Source: an uncultured Bacilli bacterium (lineage in GTDB: Bacteria; Bacillota_I; Bacilli_A; RF39; UBA660). Taken from it: DNA of 64,000 nucleotides. This document shows, piece after piece, positions 31,446 to 40,762 of this stretch. Numbering within the stretch: position 1 is the stretch's first letter; each line of letters opens with the position of its first letter. The notes under the pieces are model-generated. The model worked only from the letters and a program-made list of their open reading frames with translations. It had not been told where the DNA came from and did no database searches. The DNA lies in assembly GCA_934155645.1 (NCBI GenBank), contig CAKPHC010000007.1:12022-76021 (forward strand), read 5' to 3'. The position numbers and the translations under genes are program-made.

Positions 31446-32575
31446 TATTTACTCCTTAACATTAATCTATCTACGGTATCAACAAATACTTTTAAGAACG
31501 TATCTATTTCTTCTTCTTTAGTAACATATGAAATACTGATACGAATACTTGTTTCTGCTAGTGCTTTACTGCCAGTTAATGAGTATACAGCTTTAGAATA
31601 GCTATTACTACTAGCACATGCAGTTTGAGTTGATATATATATTTCTTTTTCTTCTAAAGCATGAAGCATAGTTTCTGGTTTTACTTCTAAAACACTTAAA
31701 TTTAATATATATGGTAAACATTTATCATTGCTATTGATATGAATAGTTGAATATTTACCTAATTCATTTCTTAATTTATTATTAAGCTTTTCTACATATT
31801 TATAATTGTCTTCTATATTTTGATATGCTAGACGCATTGCTTTAGATAATGATGCGATTAGCGCTACAGCTGGAGTACCACTTCTATATATAGTAGTACT
31901 TTTTCCACCATGGATTAGTGGTATTAAGTTAATCTTTTCTTTCTTTATAAGACCACCAATTCCTTTTATACCAAATATTTTATGAGCTGAGAAACTTGCT
32001 AAATCAATATTTTCTAAATTTACTTTTTTCTTACCAATTATCTGGGTTAAATCAGAGTGAAAGAAACATTTTGGATAGTCTTTTAATATTTCACCAATTT
32101 CTTCAATTGGTTCAATTATTCCTATTTCACTATTTACTGCTGTTATAGAAACTAAAATAGTATCATCTCTTAATAGTTTTTTTAAATCATCTAAATCAAC
32201 AACACCATTTTCATCTGTTTTTACAAAATCTACTTCAAATCCTAGAGTCTGTAAATAACTAAGTGGTCCATATATTGATGAGTGTTCAAAATTAGTAGTT
32301 ATTATATGTTTACCTCTATTTTGATATTGTAAGCATATACCTTTTATAACTGTATTGTTTGATTCACTTGCACCACTTGTATAAATAATCTCTTTTGGTT
32401 TTACTCCTAAGATATCGGCAATCTGTTTAGTAGCTGCATCTATTAAATCAGCTGATTTTCTTCCTAAAGTATGAAGTGAATTAGGATTCCCAATAAATTC
32501 TTTAGATACTTTTACAAATGTATCTAGTACTTCACCATTAGTTGGAGTTGTAGCTGAATAGTCTAAATATATCAT
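31445..32575 (-). CDS. Cysteine desulfurase (NifS/IscS family)
   Basis: A 376-residue PLP enzyme taking sulfur from cysteine. Visible: DYSATTP at residues 4-10, SGASESNN near 70, the PLP lysine in FSAHKIFG near 200, and the mobile-loop cysteine in TACASSNSYS near 320. It is separate from the SufS of the SUF operon at 59-60 kb, so it likely serves tRNA thiolation or thiamine-type sulfur transfer. ATG 32575 has AGAGGTGAT; GTG 32584 lies in the ribosome site. Confidence 0.9.
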   Translation of the reverse strand: MIYLDYSATTPTNGEVLDTFVKVSKEFIGNPNSLHTLGRKSADLIDAATKQIADILGVKPKEIIYTSGASESNNTVIKGICLQYQNRGKHIITTNFEHSSIYGPLSYLQTLGFEVDFVKTDENGVVDLDDLKKLLRDDTILVSITAVNSEIGIIEPIEEIGEILKDYPKCFFHSDLTQIIGKKKVNLENIDLASFSAHKIFGIKGIGGLIKKEKINLIPLIHGGKSTTIYRSGTPAVALIASLSKAMRLAYQNIEDNYKYVEKLNNKLRNELGKYSTIHINSNDKCLPYILNLSVLEVKPETMLHALEEKEIYISTQTACASSNSYSKAVYSLTGSKALAETSIRISISYVTKEEEIDTFLKVFVDTVDRLMLRSK

Positions 32576-32600
32576 TAATATCACCTCTTAAAATTATATC

Positions 32601-32628
32601 AAAAAAAAAGAGTAATGACTACCCTTTT
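32601..32628 (-). terminator. Intrinsic terminator after rpe
   Basis: Stem AAAGGGTA / TACTCTTT (one G-U pair) and nine T on the minus strand. It ends the rlmN-prpC-prkC-rsgA-rpe unit. Confidence 0.75.
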
Positions 32629-32633
32629 ACATT

Positions 32634-33260
32634 TTATTGACGTAATTTATATATCTGATATTGAAAATCATCACTTGACGTAATATAACTACCACTTACT
32701 AAAATATCAGCACCTTTTAATTTTTTTGATACTTCATCATTTATTCCACCATCAACGCTTATTAAAATCTTTTTATTTTTTTCATCTAATAGTTTGCGTA
32801 ATTTCTTTACTTTTGATATGGTATCTTCAATAAATGCTTGTCCACCTTTACCTGGATTAACAGACATAACAAGTATTAAATCAATTCTATCTAAGTATGG
32901 AATTAATGCTTCAATATCTGTTTCTGGTTTTATTGCAAGGCCTTTTCTTATTCCATAAGCTTCGATTAAATCAAGAGATTTATCAATGTTTTTTGTTTCA
33001 ACATGAATTGTTATAAATTCCGTATTAAGTGATGCATAATTATCTATAAATTTAAGAGGTTTTTTTACCATTAAGTGTACATCTAATCTTTTATTAGTAT
33101 AAGCAGATATATCTTTTATCTTTTTAAATGGAAGTGACTTATTTCTTACAAAGTGTCCATCCATAACATCAACATGAATAAAATCAGCATTTGTAATATT
33201 TAATTTTCTTAAATCTTCTTTAAAGTTTTTGCTAGATAAATACGAAACTGATATTTTCAT
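32634..33260 (-). CDS. rpe: Ribulose-phosphate 3-epimerase
   Basis: A 208-residue TIM-barrel enzyme of the pentose phosphate pathway interconverting ribulose-5-P and xylulose-5-P. Visible: FIHVDVMDGHFV (residues 27-38, metal His/Asp), LDVHLMV (about 59-65), MSVNPGKGGQ (about 133-142) and SVDGGIN (about 169-175) with the catalytic Asp. It lies 4 bp after rsgA, as in Bacillus. Confidence 0.95.
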   Translation of the reverse strand: MKISVSYLSSKNFKEDLRKLNITNADFIHVDVMDGHFVRNKSLPFKKIKDISAYTNKRLDVHLMVKKPLKFIDNYASLNTEFITIHVETKNIDKSLDLIEAYGIRKGLAIKPETDIEALIPYLDRIDLILVMSVNPGKGGQAFIEDTISKVKKLRKLLDEKNKKILISVDGGINDEVSKKLKGADILVSGSYITSSDDFQYQIYKLRQ

Positions 33261-33264
33261 TTTA

Positions 33265-34092
33265 TCACCTACTACTTATAAATTTTTTATAATCTTCATA
33301 TCTTGATTCTAAGATATTACCTTTTTCTACTTCTTTCTTTATTCTACACTCTTTTTCTGTTAAATGCATACAGTCCTTAAATGGACAAGGATAGTTTTTA
33401 AATTCTATAAAACAGTTTCTGATATCCTCTTTTGTCATTTTGCTAAATTCAATAGCAGAAAAACCTGGGGTGTCTACTATTTTACCTCCATAAAGTTCTA
33501 GTAATTGAACAAATCTAGTTGTATGTTTGCCTCTTCCTAAAGCTTTAGATATTTCTCCTGTTTCTAAGTTTAGTTTTTTATCTAATTTATTGATTAAAGT
33601 ACTTTTACCTGCTCCACTTTGACCAGTAAATACAGTTGTTTTACCTTTAAATAGTCTTTTTATACGGAATAGATTAGTATTATATAAAACTTTGTATCCT
33701 AATTTCTTATAGTATTTAACATATTTTTTTATATCTTTTTTCTCTTCTTTAGTTAATAAATCATTTTTAGTTAAGCAGATAATCGGTTTAATTTTATTAA
33801 ATTCCATTACTACTAGTAATTTATCTAATAGATTAGGAGAAAAAAGAGGGTCTTTTAGACTTGTTACTATTAGACCCTGGTCTATATTACTTACTAATGG
33901 TCGTTCTAATTCATTATGTCTTGGTAATATTTCTAATATATAGTTGTTTTCTTTATCAAATTTAACAAAGTCACCAACCATTGGACTTATATTATCATTT
34001 CTAAATTTACCTCTACTGTGGCACTCATAGATTTTACCATTACTATTTACAGTGTATAAGTTACTAATTATTTTTATTATTTGTCCTTCCAT
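33265..34092 (-). CDS. rsgA: Small ribosomal subunit GTPase RsgA
   Basis: A 275-residue circularly permuted GTPase of 30S maturation: OB-fold (1-60), G4 LTKND, G1 GQSGAGKSTLINK near 155-167, G3 DTPGFS near 205, and a C-terminal zinc site (CPFKDCMHLTEKEC). The order prkC-rsgA-rpe supports the call. Ribosome site AAGGGGG. Confidence 0.95.
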   Translation of the reverse strand: MEGQIIKIISNLYTVNSNGKIYECHSRGKFRNDNISPMVGDFVKFDKENNYILEILPRHNELERPLVSNIDQGLIVTSLKDPLFSPNLLDKLLVVMEFNKIKPIICLTKNDLLTKEEKKDIKKYVKYYKKLGYKVLYNTNLFRIKRLFKGKTTVFTGQSGAGKSTLINKLDKKLNLETGEISKALGRGKHTTRFVQLLELYGGKIVDTPGFSAIEFSKMTKEDIRNCFIEFKNYPCPFKDCMHLTEKECRIKKEVEKGNILESRYEDYKKFISSR

Positions 34093-34107
34093 TAGTCCCC
34101 CTTATAA

Positions 34108-35880
34108 TTAGTTATTATCATCACTAGGTTTGCCATTATCACTAGGATTAATTTCTGGCGGTAATGTTATTTCTTTTGCTACTACTATTTTTAATGTTGC
34201 ACCAGATACTACTTTACCAGTTCTAGATTGACTTATTATTTTTCCAGCTGGATATTGACTTGTTTCTTCATATTGAATATTTAGTTTAATGTTATTTTTA
34301 GTACAGAATTCTTCAATATCACTAACAGACCACTCTTCATTAACGAAATCTGGATATTCTTCGTATACATCTGGAATATATAGTATGATTTCATCACCTT
34401 TTTTAAGTTCAGTACCCGCTTTTACACTTTGGTCAATTATAGCTTGTGGGTCTGTGTCATCAGTTAAAGTTACTGACTTTTTCTCAATTCTTACTTTTAA
34501 TCCATGAACATTTTCAAGTAATGTTTGAATTTGAATATAGTTTTGTGTTGTATAATCTTCTACTACATAAGTTTCAGTACCAATTGATTCATGTAATGTA
34601 ACTGTACTTCCCTTTTTAATACTTCTTCCTATACCCGGGTCAGTTCTTGTAACTTCTCCAACATCATATTTATCACTAGCTTCTTTTACAGTTTCTACAT
34701 TTACTTTGAAACCTTTTTCTTGTAATATTTCTTCAGCATCCGCTACTAATAGTCCTGCAACATCTGGTATTTTTATATTTGGAACTTTTGTCAAGGCAGG
34801 AATTATAAATATGATTAAGGCCATTGCTATTAAAATAATTAGGAAAATTCCCGAAAGAATCCATATTACAGCATTGAATTTTTTCTCACCTTTAGTTGGA
34901 ACTTCTTGGATAAAGTCTCCAGTGTCTTCTATTTCTTCTTCTTTATCTTTAGTTTTTTCTTTTTTCTCTTTTTTGATAGCAGGTATTACTCTTGTATCGT
35001 CAAGTTCATGTTCAGGATAAGGATAAACATAACGTTCTTGATTCATTACATCTGGATCTAATGCGCGTTTTAAATCATTATGCATTTCTTTAACATCGTT
35101 ATATCTATTCTTAGGATTTTTTGCTGTTGCTTTTAATATTATATTTTCAATACTTTGTGGCACACTTGGATTTTGTCTTCTAACACTAGGAAGAGGTTCT
35201 TTCATGTGTTTTAGGGCGATTTCTACAGCATTATCGCCTTTAAATGGTAATGTTCCTGTTAGTAATTCATAAAACAAAATTCCCATTGAGTATATATCGC
35301 ATTTGATAGTTGAACCTTTACCTGTTGCTTGTTCTGGTGGTAAGTAATGAACACTACCCATAACTGAATTAGTTTGTGTTAATTGGGTTGAATTTAGTGC
35401 CATAGCTATTCCAAAGTCAGTTATTTTTATCTTGCCATCATCTTGAATCATTATATTTTGAGGTTTTAAATCTCTATGAATAATATAACTATCATGAGCA
35501 TGTGCTATACCGTCAGTAAGTTGTAACATAATATCTACTGCTTCACTAACAGTTAAACGGCCATTTGCTCTTTTCTTTAGGTATTGTTTTAATGTCTTAC
35601 CTTCTACATATTCCATTACTATATAATAATTTCCATTATCTTCACCAACATCATACATCTCTACAATATTAGGGTGTGATAATGAAGAAGCTGATAAGGC
35701 CTCACGTTGAAAACGACGAATAAATTTTTCATCATTTGCTAAATCGCCTCTTAATATTTTTATAGCAACACGTCTATCTAAAATAACATCTCTTGCTAGA
35801 TAAACATTCGCCATACCACCTTCACCGATACTTTTAATTATTTCGTATCTATCATTAATTTTTTGCCCCTTTGTTATCAA
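34108..35880 (-). CDS. prkC: Serine/threonine protein kinase PrkC with PASTA domains
   Basis: A 590-residue membrane kinase. Kinase domain (1-270): GEGGMANVY glycine loop, VAIKIL lysine, HRDLKPQN catalytic loop, DFG, and APE-like region PPEQATG. A basic juxtamembrane linker is followed by one helix (about 337-360) and three PASTA repeats (about 370-570) that bind muropeptides outside. In spore formers PrkC triggers germination on sensing peptidoglycan fragments. Initiator TTG at 35880 after GGTGAA. The cognate phosphatase PrpC is immediately upstream. Confidence 0.95.
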   Translation of the reverse strand: MITKGQKINDRYEIIKSIGEGGMANVYLARDVILDRRVAIKILRGDLANDEKFIRRFQREALSASSLSHPNIVEMYDVGEDNGNYYIVMEYVEGKTLKQYLKKRANGRLTVSEAVDIMLQLTDGIAHAHDSYIIHRDLKPQNIMIQDDGKIKITDFGIAMALNSTQLTQTNSVMGSVHYLPPEQATGKGSTIKCDIYSMGILFYELLTGTLPFKGDNAVEIALKHMKEPLPSVRRQNPSVPQSIENIILKATAKNPKNRYNDVKEMHNDLKRALDPDVMNQERYVYPYPEHELDDTRVIPAIKKEKKEKTKDKEEEIEDTGDFIQEVPTKGEKKFNAVIWILSGIFLIILIAMALIIFIIPALTKVPNIKIPDVAGLLVADAEEILQEKGFKVNVETVKEASDKYDVGEVTRTDPGIGRSIKKGSTVTLHESIGTETYVVEDYTTQNYIQIQTLLENVHGLKVRIEKKSVTLTDDTDPQAIIDQSVKAGTELKKGDEIILYIPDVYEEYPDFVNEEWSVSDIEEFCTKNNIKLNIQYEETSQYPAGKIISQSRTGKVVSGATLKIVVAKEITLPPEINPSDNGKPSDDNN

Positions 35881-35882
35881 TA

Positions 35883-36623
35883 TTATTCACCACTTTCCTC
35901 TAGACTTAAGTAAGCTACTGATATATTGTCCGTTCCCCCTCGGTTATTACTTTTTCTAATTAATTTAATTACTTTATCTTCTATATCTAAATCACTTAAT
36001 AATACTTTTTCTATTTGTTCTTGGTCTAACATATTTGTTAATCCATCACTACATAGTAAAATTGACGAAATATCTAAATCACAATCAAATACATCTATGT
36101 CAATTGGGTCATTTGCTCCTAAAGCTTTCATTAAGACATTTTTCTTTGGATGGTCTTTTGCTTCTTCTTCAGTTAGTTCTCCTGCTTTTAATAGTAAATT
36201 TACTAAAGTATGGTCATATGTAACTTTATGTAAGTGACTATCTTTAATAACAAAACCAGAAGAATCTCCTATGTTACCAAATAAAATATAGTTTTTGGTT
36301 ACTATGGCTACTACTAGAGTTGAACCCATACCACGTGATTCTGGATGGTCTTTTACATAACTAAATATTAATTCATTAATATCTAATACACTATCACGTA
36401 ACCAGTTGACTGCTTTTACTTTTTCCATATTAGAAAATGTTTCATTAAAGCTTTTCCCTAAATAACTAATAGCGATGCTTGAAGCAACTTCACCGGCTGA
36501 GTGTCCACCCATACCATCAGCTACAGCCATTAAATAATCTCCATCTTTATTTTTAACTATAATAACGCTGTCTTCATTATGAGTTCTTACTTTACCAGCA
36601 TCAGTTAAATAAAACGATTTCAT
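35883..36623 (-). CDS. prpC: PP2C-type protein phosphatase PrpC
   Basis: A 246-residue metal-dependent Ser/Thr phosphatase that reverses PrkC phosphorylation. Motifs: RTHNEDS (residues 13-19), VADGMGGHSAGEVAS (about 34-48), FGNIGDSSG (about 113-121), LLCSDGLTNML (about 190-200) and GGTDNISV (about 228-235), which together supply the metal Asp residues. It overlaps rlmN by 4 bp and is 2 bp from prkC. Confidence 0.95.
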   Translation of the reverse strand: MKSFYLTDAGKVRTHNEDSVIIVKNKDGDYLMAVADGMGGHSAGEVASSIAISYLGKSFNETFSNMEKVKAVNWLRDSVLDINELIFSYVKDHPESRGMGSTLVVAIVTKNYILFGNIGDSSGFVIKDSHLHKVTYDHTLVNLLLKAGELTEEEAKDHPKKNVLMKALGANDPIDIDVFDCDLDISSILLCSDGLTNMLDQEQIEKVLLSDLDIEDKVIKLIRKSNNRGGTDNISVAYLSLEESGE

Positions 36624-37642
36624 AAATCCTCCTTCTTAGATCTAAGTTGTCCACATGCAGCACTTATTTTACTGCCAAATTCTCTTCTTATTGTAACCCC
36701 TATATTTCTTTTCTTTATTATATCATAAAATTCCAAAATAGTATCTTTTTTACTTCTTTTAAATTCAATGTTATTAGTTTCATTATAGGGAATTAAATTG
36801 ACATAACAATTCATTCCTTTTAGTAGTTCACATAGATTAATTGCATCTTCTTTAGTATCGTTTACACCTTTTAACATTATATATTCAAAAGTTACTCTCC
36901 TGTTGGTCTTAGCAATATACTTCTTTACAGCATCTATTAATACTTCAATTGGATAGGCTTTGTTAATTGGCATTATTAAATTTCTTTTTTCATTAGTAGG
37001 TGCATGAAGTGATATAGCTAAGTTAACTTGATATGGAAGAGATGCAAATTCTTGTATTTTAGGTACAAGTCCACAAGTTGATACAGTTATGTGACGAGAG
37101 CCTATTTGTAGTCCTTTTGCATGATTAACTATTTCGATAAACTTTACAATATTATCGTAGTTATCAAAAGGTTCACCTATTCCCATTATAACAATGTGAC
37201 TAATTCTATCATTTATTTCTTTTTCTATTTGTAATACTTGTAAAACCATTTCACTGGCTTCTAGATTTCGTACTTTTTTTAATCTACCACTTTCACAGAA
37301 TTTACAACCCATGTTACATCCTACTTGGCTAGATATGCATAAGCTTTTTCCATAATCATGCATCATTAATACTGCTTCAATTAGGTTGCCATCTTTAAGT
37401 TCAAATAAATATTTATTTACTTCAACATCTTTCTCGGTTTTTTTAATAGTTAATTCATCAATACAAAAATCTTCTTTTAGTTTTTCTATAACTTCTTTCT
37501 TCAGATTACTCATATCATCAAAGCTAGTAACTCTTTTTTTGTATAACCATTCGTATACTTGAGAGGCTTTGAATTTTTTTTCGTTTATTGATACAAAATA
37601 TTCTTCTAAGTCATTGAAACTCTTATTATATATACTTTCCAT
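36620..37642 (-). CDS. rlmN: 23S rRNA (A2503-C2)/tRNA (A37-C2) methyltransferase RlmN
   Basis: A 340-residue radical-SAM methylase. The cluster motif CNMGCKFCESG (about 108-118) holds three Cys for [4Fe-4S]; GIGEPFDNYDN follows, and the C-terminal RREFGSKISAACGQL contains the methyl-carrying Cys. ATG 37642 lies 5 bases after GGATGTGA; TTG 37657 is less likely. First gene of the prpC-prkC-rsgA-rpe unit. Confidence 0.94.
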   Translation of the reverse strand: MESIYNKSFNDLEEYFVSINEKKFKASQVYEWLYKKRVTSFDDMSNLKKEVIEKLKEDFCIDELTIKKTEKDVEVNKYLFELKDGNLIEAVLMMHDYGKSLCISSQVGCNMGCKFCESGRLKKVRNLEASEMVLQVLQIEKEINDRISHIVIMGIGEPFDNYDNIVKFIEIVNHAKGLQIGSRHITVSTCGLVPKIQEFASLPYQVNLAISLHAPTNEKRNLIMPINKAYPIEVLIDAVKKYIAKTNRRVTFEYIMLKGVNDTKEDAINLCELLKGMNCYVNLIPYNETNNIEFKRSKKDTILEFYDIIKKRNIGVTIRREFGSKISAACGQLRSKKEDL

Positions 37643-37727
37643 TATATTCACATCCAAGAAAATTATATCATAGCGTAAAAAAAATATATATGAATTTTAC
37701 ACATATACATTTTTTTTACAACGTTTT

Positions 37728-39560
37728 TTACAATTTTTTCCCTTTATAGAATATTCTAGTGGCATTTAATACCGTTATTACGGTTACACCAATATCTGCG
37801 AATACTGCCATAATGATTGATGATAAGCCAAATGCTCCTAGAGCTAGAACTACAAATTTGATTATTAGAGCAAAAATAATATTTTCCCAAACTATTTTGT
37901 TTGTGTAATTGCTGATTTTAATGGCTTTAGTTATATTTAATAGGTTATCGTTCATTACTACAATATCACTTGCTTCAATTGCGGCATCACTTCCGATACT
38001 ACCCATTGATATTCCAAGGTCAGAGTTTAATAACACAATAGCGTCATTAATTCCATCACCAACAAAGCATACTTTACTATCACATCTTAATTCATTAACT
38101 ACATCTTTCTTATCAATTGGTTTTAATCCAGATTTATACTGACTAATATTAAGAGTATTACAAACGTCTTTAACGATTGATTCATTATCTCCAGATAAAA
38201 CAACTATATTATTTTTATTTAAATCTTTCATTTGTTTAAAGAATTCTTTTGCTTCCGCTTTAATAACATCACCAATTATAATATTTCCTATATATTTATT
38301 GTTTTTTACTACATATACGATAGAACCAACATCATTACACTCTTCTACTTTAACTTTATTCTTTTTTAAATAATTGTAGTTACCAATTAAGACATCATCA
38401 TTATCAATTTTTACTTTAATACCACCGTCTTGTTCTTTAAAATCAGTTATCTTTTTATTATCAATTTTTTTATTGTAATAAGTTTTAATAGAGTTTGCAA
38501 TTGGATGATTAGAATGATATTCACTATATGCTGCTAGTTTAATTAATTCTTCTTTAGTTCCTTCTTTAACATTTATCTTTTTAACTTCAAAGTTTCCTTC
38601 GGTAATAGTACCTGTCTTATCAAAAACAAAAGTATCTATTTTTGCTAGTTGTTCTAAGTCACTACTACTTTTAATTAAAACTCCATGACGTGACGCTAGA
38701 CCTATTCCACAGAAGTATCCTAAAGGTACTGATAATATTAAGGCACATGGACATGATGCCACTAAAAAGATTAGTGCTCGATAAAGCCAAGTATTTAATT
38801 CTCCATTAAAGAATATTACTGGAACCAAGAAGATTAAAAGTGATGATATTACTACAAATGGTGTATATTTACTAGCAAATTTATTAATAAATTTTTGAGT
38901 TCTAGATTTTTTTACATCTGACTCTTCGATAACTTTTAATATTCTTGAAGCGGTTGACTCTTTAAATAAAGTTGTAACTTTTACTTCTATAATTCCATTT
39001 AAATTTATATAACCGGAATAAACTTCTTTATCTTTTGATACATCTCTTGGAATAGACTCTCCTGTAATACTAGAAGTATCAACACTACTGTTTCCTTTTA
39101 CAACTATTCCATCTATTGGTACTCTTTCTCCTGGTCTTACTATTATGGTGTCACCAATATTTAAATTTTCTGGTTTTATTACTTCTTCTTTACCATCTTT
39201 TAATATTGTTGCTTTGTCACTTCTTAAATCAACTAAGTTTTTAATTGAATCTTTTGATTTATCTATTCCTAAGTCATTAATATATTCACCTATCTCATAG
39301 AAAAGCATAACAGCAACACCTTCTTTATATTCTTTAATAAAGAAAGCACCTATTGTTGCTAGAGTCATTAAAAAATTTTCTTCGAAAATTTCACCTTTTT
39401 TAAAGTTTTCGATAACTCTTATAAATGTTTCATATCCAATTATGATATATGTAATTATTAATACTATTAAAGATAGTTTTTCATCTAGAAAGAAACTAAT
39501 TATATATAGTATTAAGCTGATAATTATGCGAATTAAATCTTTATTAATAAATTTAAGCAT
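37728..39560 (-). CDS. Heavy-metal P1B-type ATPase (Zn/Cd/Pb class)
   Basis: A 610-residue metal-efflux pump. Motifs: TGES (about 166), SCPCALILSVP metal-site helix (about 265-275), DKTGTITEG phosphorylation site (about 315), HSNHPIA (about 349-355) and GDGINDA hinge (about 500). The CPC followed by SVP rather than ATP is the pattern of Zn/Cd transporters, not Cu. There is no N-terminal heavy-metal-binding domain. Its start overlaps the ArsR regulator by 8 bp. A roughly 70-bp AT-rich gap separates it from rlmN. Confidence 0.9.
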   Translation of the reverse strand: MLKFINKDLIRIIISLILYIISFFLDEKLSLIVLIITYIIIGYETFIRVIENFKKGEIFEENFLMTLATIGAFFIKEYKEGVAVMLFYEIGEYINDLGIDKSKDSIKNLVDLRSDKATILKDGKEEVIKPENLNIGDTIIVRPGERVPIDGIVVKGNSSVDTSSITGESIPRDVSKDKEVYSGYINLNGIIEVKVTTLFKESTASRILKVIEESDVKKSRTQKFINKFASKYTPFVVISSLLIFLVPVIFFNGELNTWLYRALIFLVASCPCALILSVPLGYFCGIGLASRHGVLIKSSSDLEQLAKIDTFVFDKTGTITEGNFEVKKINVKEGTKEELIKLAAYSEYHSNHPIANSIKTYYNKKIDNKKITDFKEQDGGIKVKIDNDDVLIGNYNYLKKNKVKVEECNDVGSIVYVVKNNKYIGNIIIGDVIKAEAKEFFKQMKDLNKNNIVVLSGDNESIVKDVCNTLNISQYKSGLKPIDKKDVVNELRCDSKVCFVGDGINDAIVLLNSDLGISMGSIGSDAAIEASDIVVMNDNLLNITKAIKISNYTNKIVWENIIFALIIKFVVLALGAFGLSSIIMAVFADIGVTVITVLNATRIFYKGKKL

Positions 39561-39918
39561 TTTTCTCCTCCATTATATGTTCTATTCCAATATTTAGTAT
39601 TACTTCTACGTGACTATCACCTAATGAGTAATACACTTCTTTTCCTTCTTTTCTAGTTTTAACCAAATCCATATCTCTTAATACTTTTAATTGATGACTT
39701 ATTGCTGAATGAGTCATATTAAGTAAATTGGATATATCGCATACACAAAGTTCCTTGTTTAAAAGTGATAAAAGTATCCTTACTCTTGTATCATCTCCAA
39801 AAACTTTGAATAATAAAGATAATTTTGAAGAATAGTAATTATCTATCATGTTTTCTCTTACAAATTCAATGTTATCATTATGAATTTTTTCTTCTTGGCA
39901 CTCTACTTGATTTTCCAT
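39553..39918 (-). CDS. ArsR/SmtB-family metal-sensing repressor of the P1B ATPase
   Basis: A 121-residue winged-helix repressor. The DNA helix is LLNMTHSAISHQLKVLRD; the alpha-3 site is ELCVCD (CadC/ArsR type Cys pair) and the last helix has DSHVEVILNIGIEH, the Asp/His set of zinc sensors, so both metal sites could be used. It precedes and overlaps the metal ATPase gene and has a palindromic operator just upstream, so zinc- or cadmium-released repression of this pair is inferred. Confidence 0.88.
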   Translation of the reverse strand: MENQVECQEEKIHNDNIEFVRENMIDNYYSSKLSLLFKVFGDDTRVRILLSLLNKELCVCDISNLLNMTHSAISHQLKVLRDMDLVKTRKEGKEVYYSLGDSHVEVILNIGIEHIMEEKNA

Positions 39919-39929
39919 GTATCCTCCTC

Positions 39930-39949
39930 ATATGAATAACTGTTCATAT
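39930..39949. promoter_or_regulatory. ArsR-type operator of the metal-ATPase operon
   Basis: Inverted repeat ATATGAA / TTCATAT with a 6-base centre, ending 11 bp before the repressor start and overlapping its ribosome-site region; TATAAT lies just upstream. It fits the known AT-rich ATATGAAC-type sites of the family. Confidence 0.7.
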
Positions 39950-39970
39950 ATTATATTATACGCTATCAAT

Positions 39971-40002
39971 AAAAAAATACAATACCAAAAAGATATTGTA
40001 TT
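39971..40002 (-). terminator. Intrinsic terminator after the RNHCP gene
   Basis: Stem AATACAATATC / GGTATTGTATT (one G-U pair), loop TTTTT, followed by T on the minus strand. Confidence 0.8.
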
Positions 40003-40032
40003 ATTAAATATTTCCTATTTACGTAAATATTG

Positions 40033-40350
40033 TTAGAAAGGATTAGCCATTATCTTAATAACTAAATCCATATTATCATCATGAGCCATAATGTTTCGCT
40101 TTATTGCACCACATTTATTACATTTATAAACGATTTTATATTTTCCCTTTTTAGCATTTTCTACTCCTATTGGTTCTAGAATACCATGACAAGGCGATAA
40201 TCTGTCACCTGGGTTAATATCTAAGTGCTTTGATGATAAGCAATAAGGACAATGGTCCCTTGCTGTATAACCTAATGGTTCTATTTTTTTACCACATACT
40301 TCACATAAAAAACTTTCGTCAATCATTTTAAATCTTTTCTGTTGTTCCAT
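40033..40350 (-). CDS. RNHCP-domain zinc-binding protein
   Basis: A 105-residue protein with two Cys pairs at the start (CEVCG, CPYC within TARDHCPYC) and a second set (CHGI, CNKCG) typical of the RNHCP family, here with Asp for Asn in the name motif (RDHCP). The last part, RNIMAHDDNMDLV, also matches. Function of the family is unknown; zinc binding is expected. ATG 40350 has GGAG at 9 bases. Monocistronic. Confidence 0.85.
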   Translation of the reverse strand: MEQQKRFKMIDESFLCEVCGKKIEPLGYTARDHCPYCLSSKHLDINPGDRLSPCHGILEPIGVENAKKGKYKIVYKCNKCGAIKRNIMAHDDNMDLVIKIMANPF

Positions 40351-40421
40351 AATTACTAACTCCATAATTCATACTTCTAGTATATAACATATTTTCTTCT
40401 CTTCCAACAGTTTTTAAATAG

Positions 40422-40442
40422 AAAAAAAAGACTTATAGTCTT
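40422..40442 (-). terminator. Intrinsic terminator of the 40443-40655 gene
   Basis: Stem AAGACT / AGTCTT, loop ATA, eight T on the minus strand. Confidence 0.82.
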
Positions 40443-40655
40443 CTACATTTCAATGTGACACATTGGTTTTATACATTCATTAACTGTTCGATATTGTACA
40501 TAAGCAAGTTCTAAATCAACGCATTCATTTTTCAGATACTTTTTTCTTCCAACAGCGTAATAAGATGCATCTGGTCTTAATAAATTTTCATGTGTTGAAA
40601 AATGCACTATATTAACTTTATTTGCCGTATTTGTGAAAATATTTGAATTGTTCAT
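40443..40655 (-). CDS. Small hypothetical protein
   Basis: A 70-residue polar protein with no membrane helix; two Cys near the C-terminus (CIKPMCHIEM). I do not recognise it. ATG 40655 follows GGAGGTAATA, while the GTG four codons earlier is inside that ribosome site. It has its own terminator and is located between the two-component system and the RNHCP gene; no functional link is visible. The strong ribosome site and terminator support a real gene. Confidence 0.6.
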   Translation of the reverse strand: MNNSNIFTNTANKVNIVHFSTHENLLRPDASYYAVGRKKYLKNECVDLELAYVQYRTVNECIKPMCHIEM

Positions 40656-40762
40656 TATTACCTCCACTTTCTATTATTACAAGTTCCTCTTCCTTGCTTC
40701 TATATATTAACAAATAAAGTCGATGATTGTATCTTTTTGTGCTAAAGTGTCTGTTTTTTTAC

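Noticed and set aside
37660..37727. Terminator of the metal-ATPase gene
   Set aside because: The region is A/T-rich with T runs but I could not form a convincing stem.
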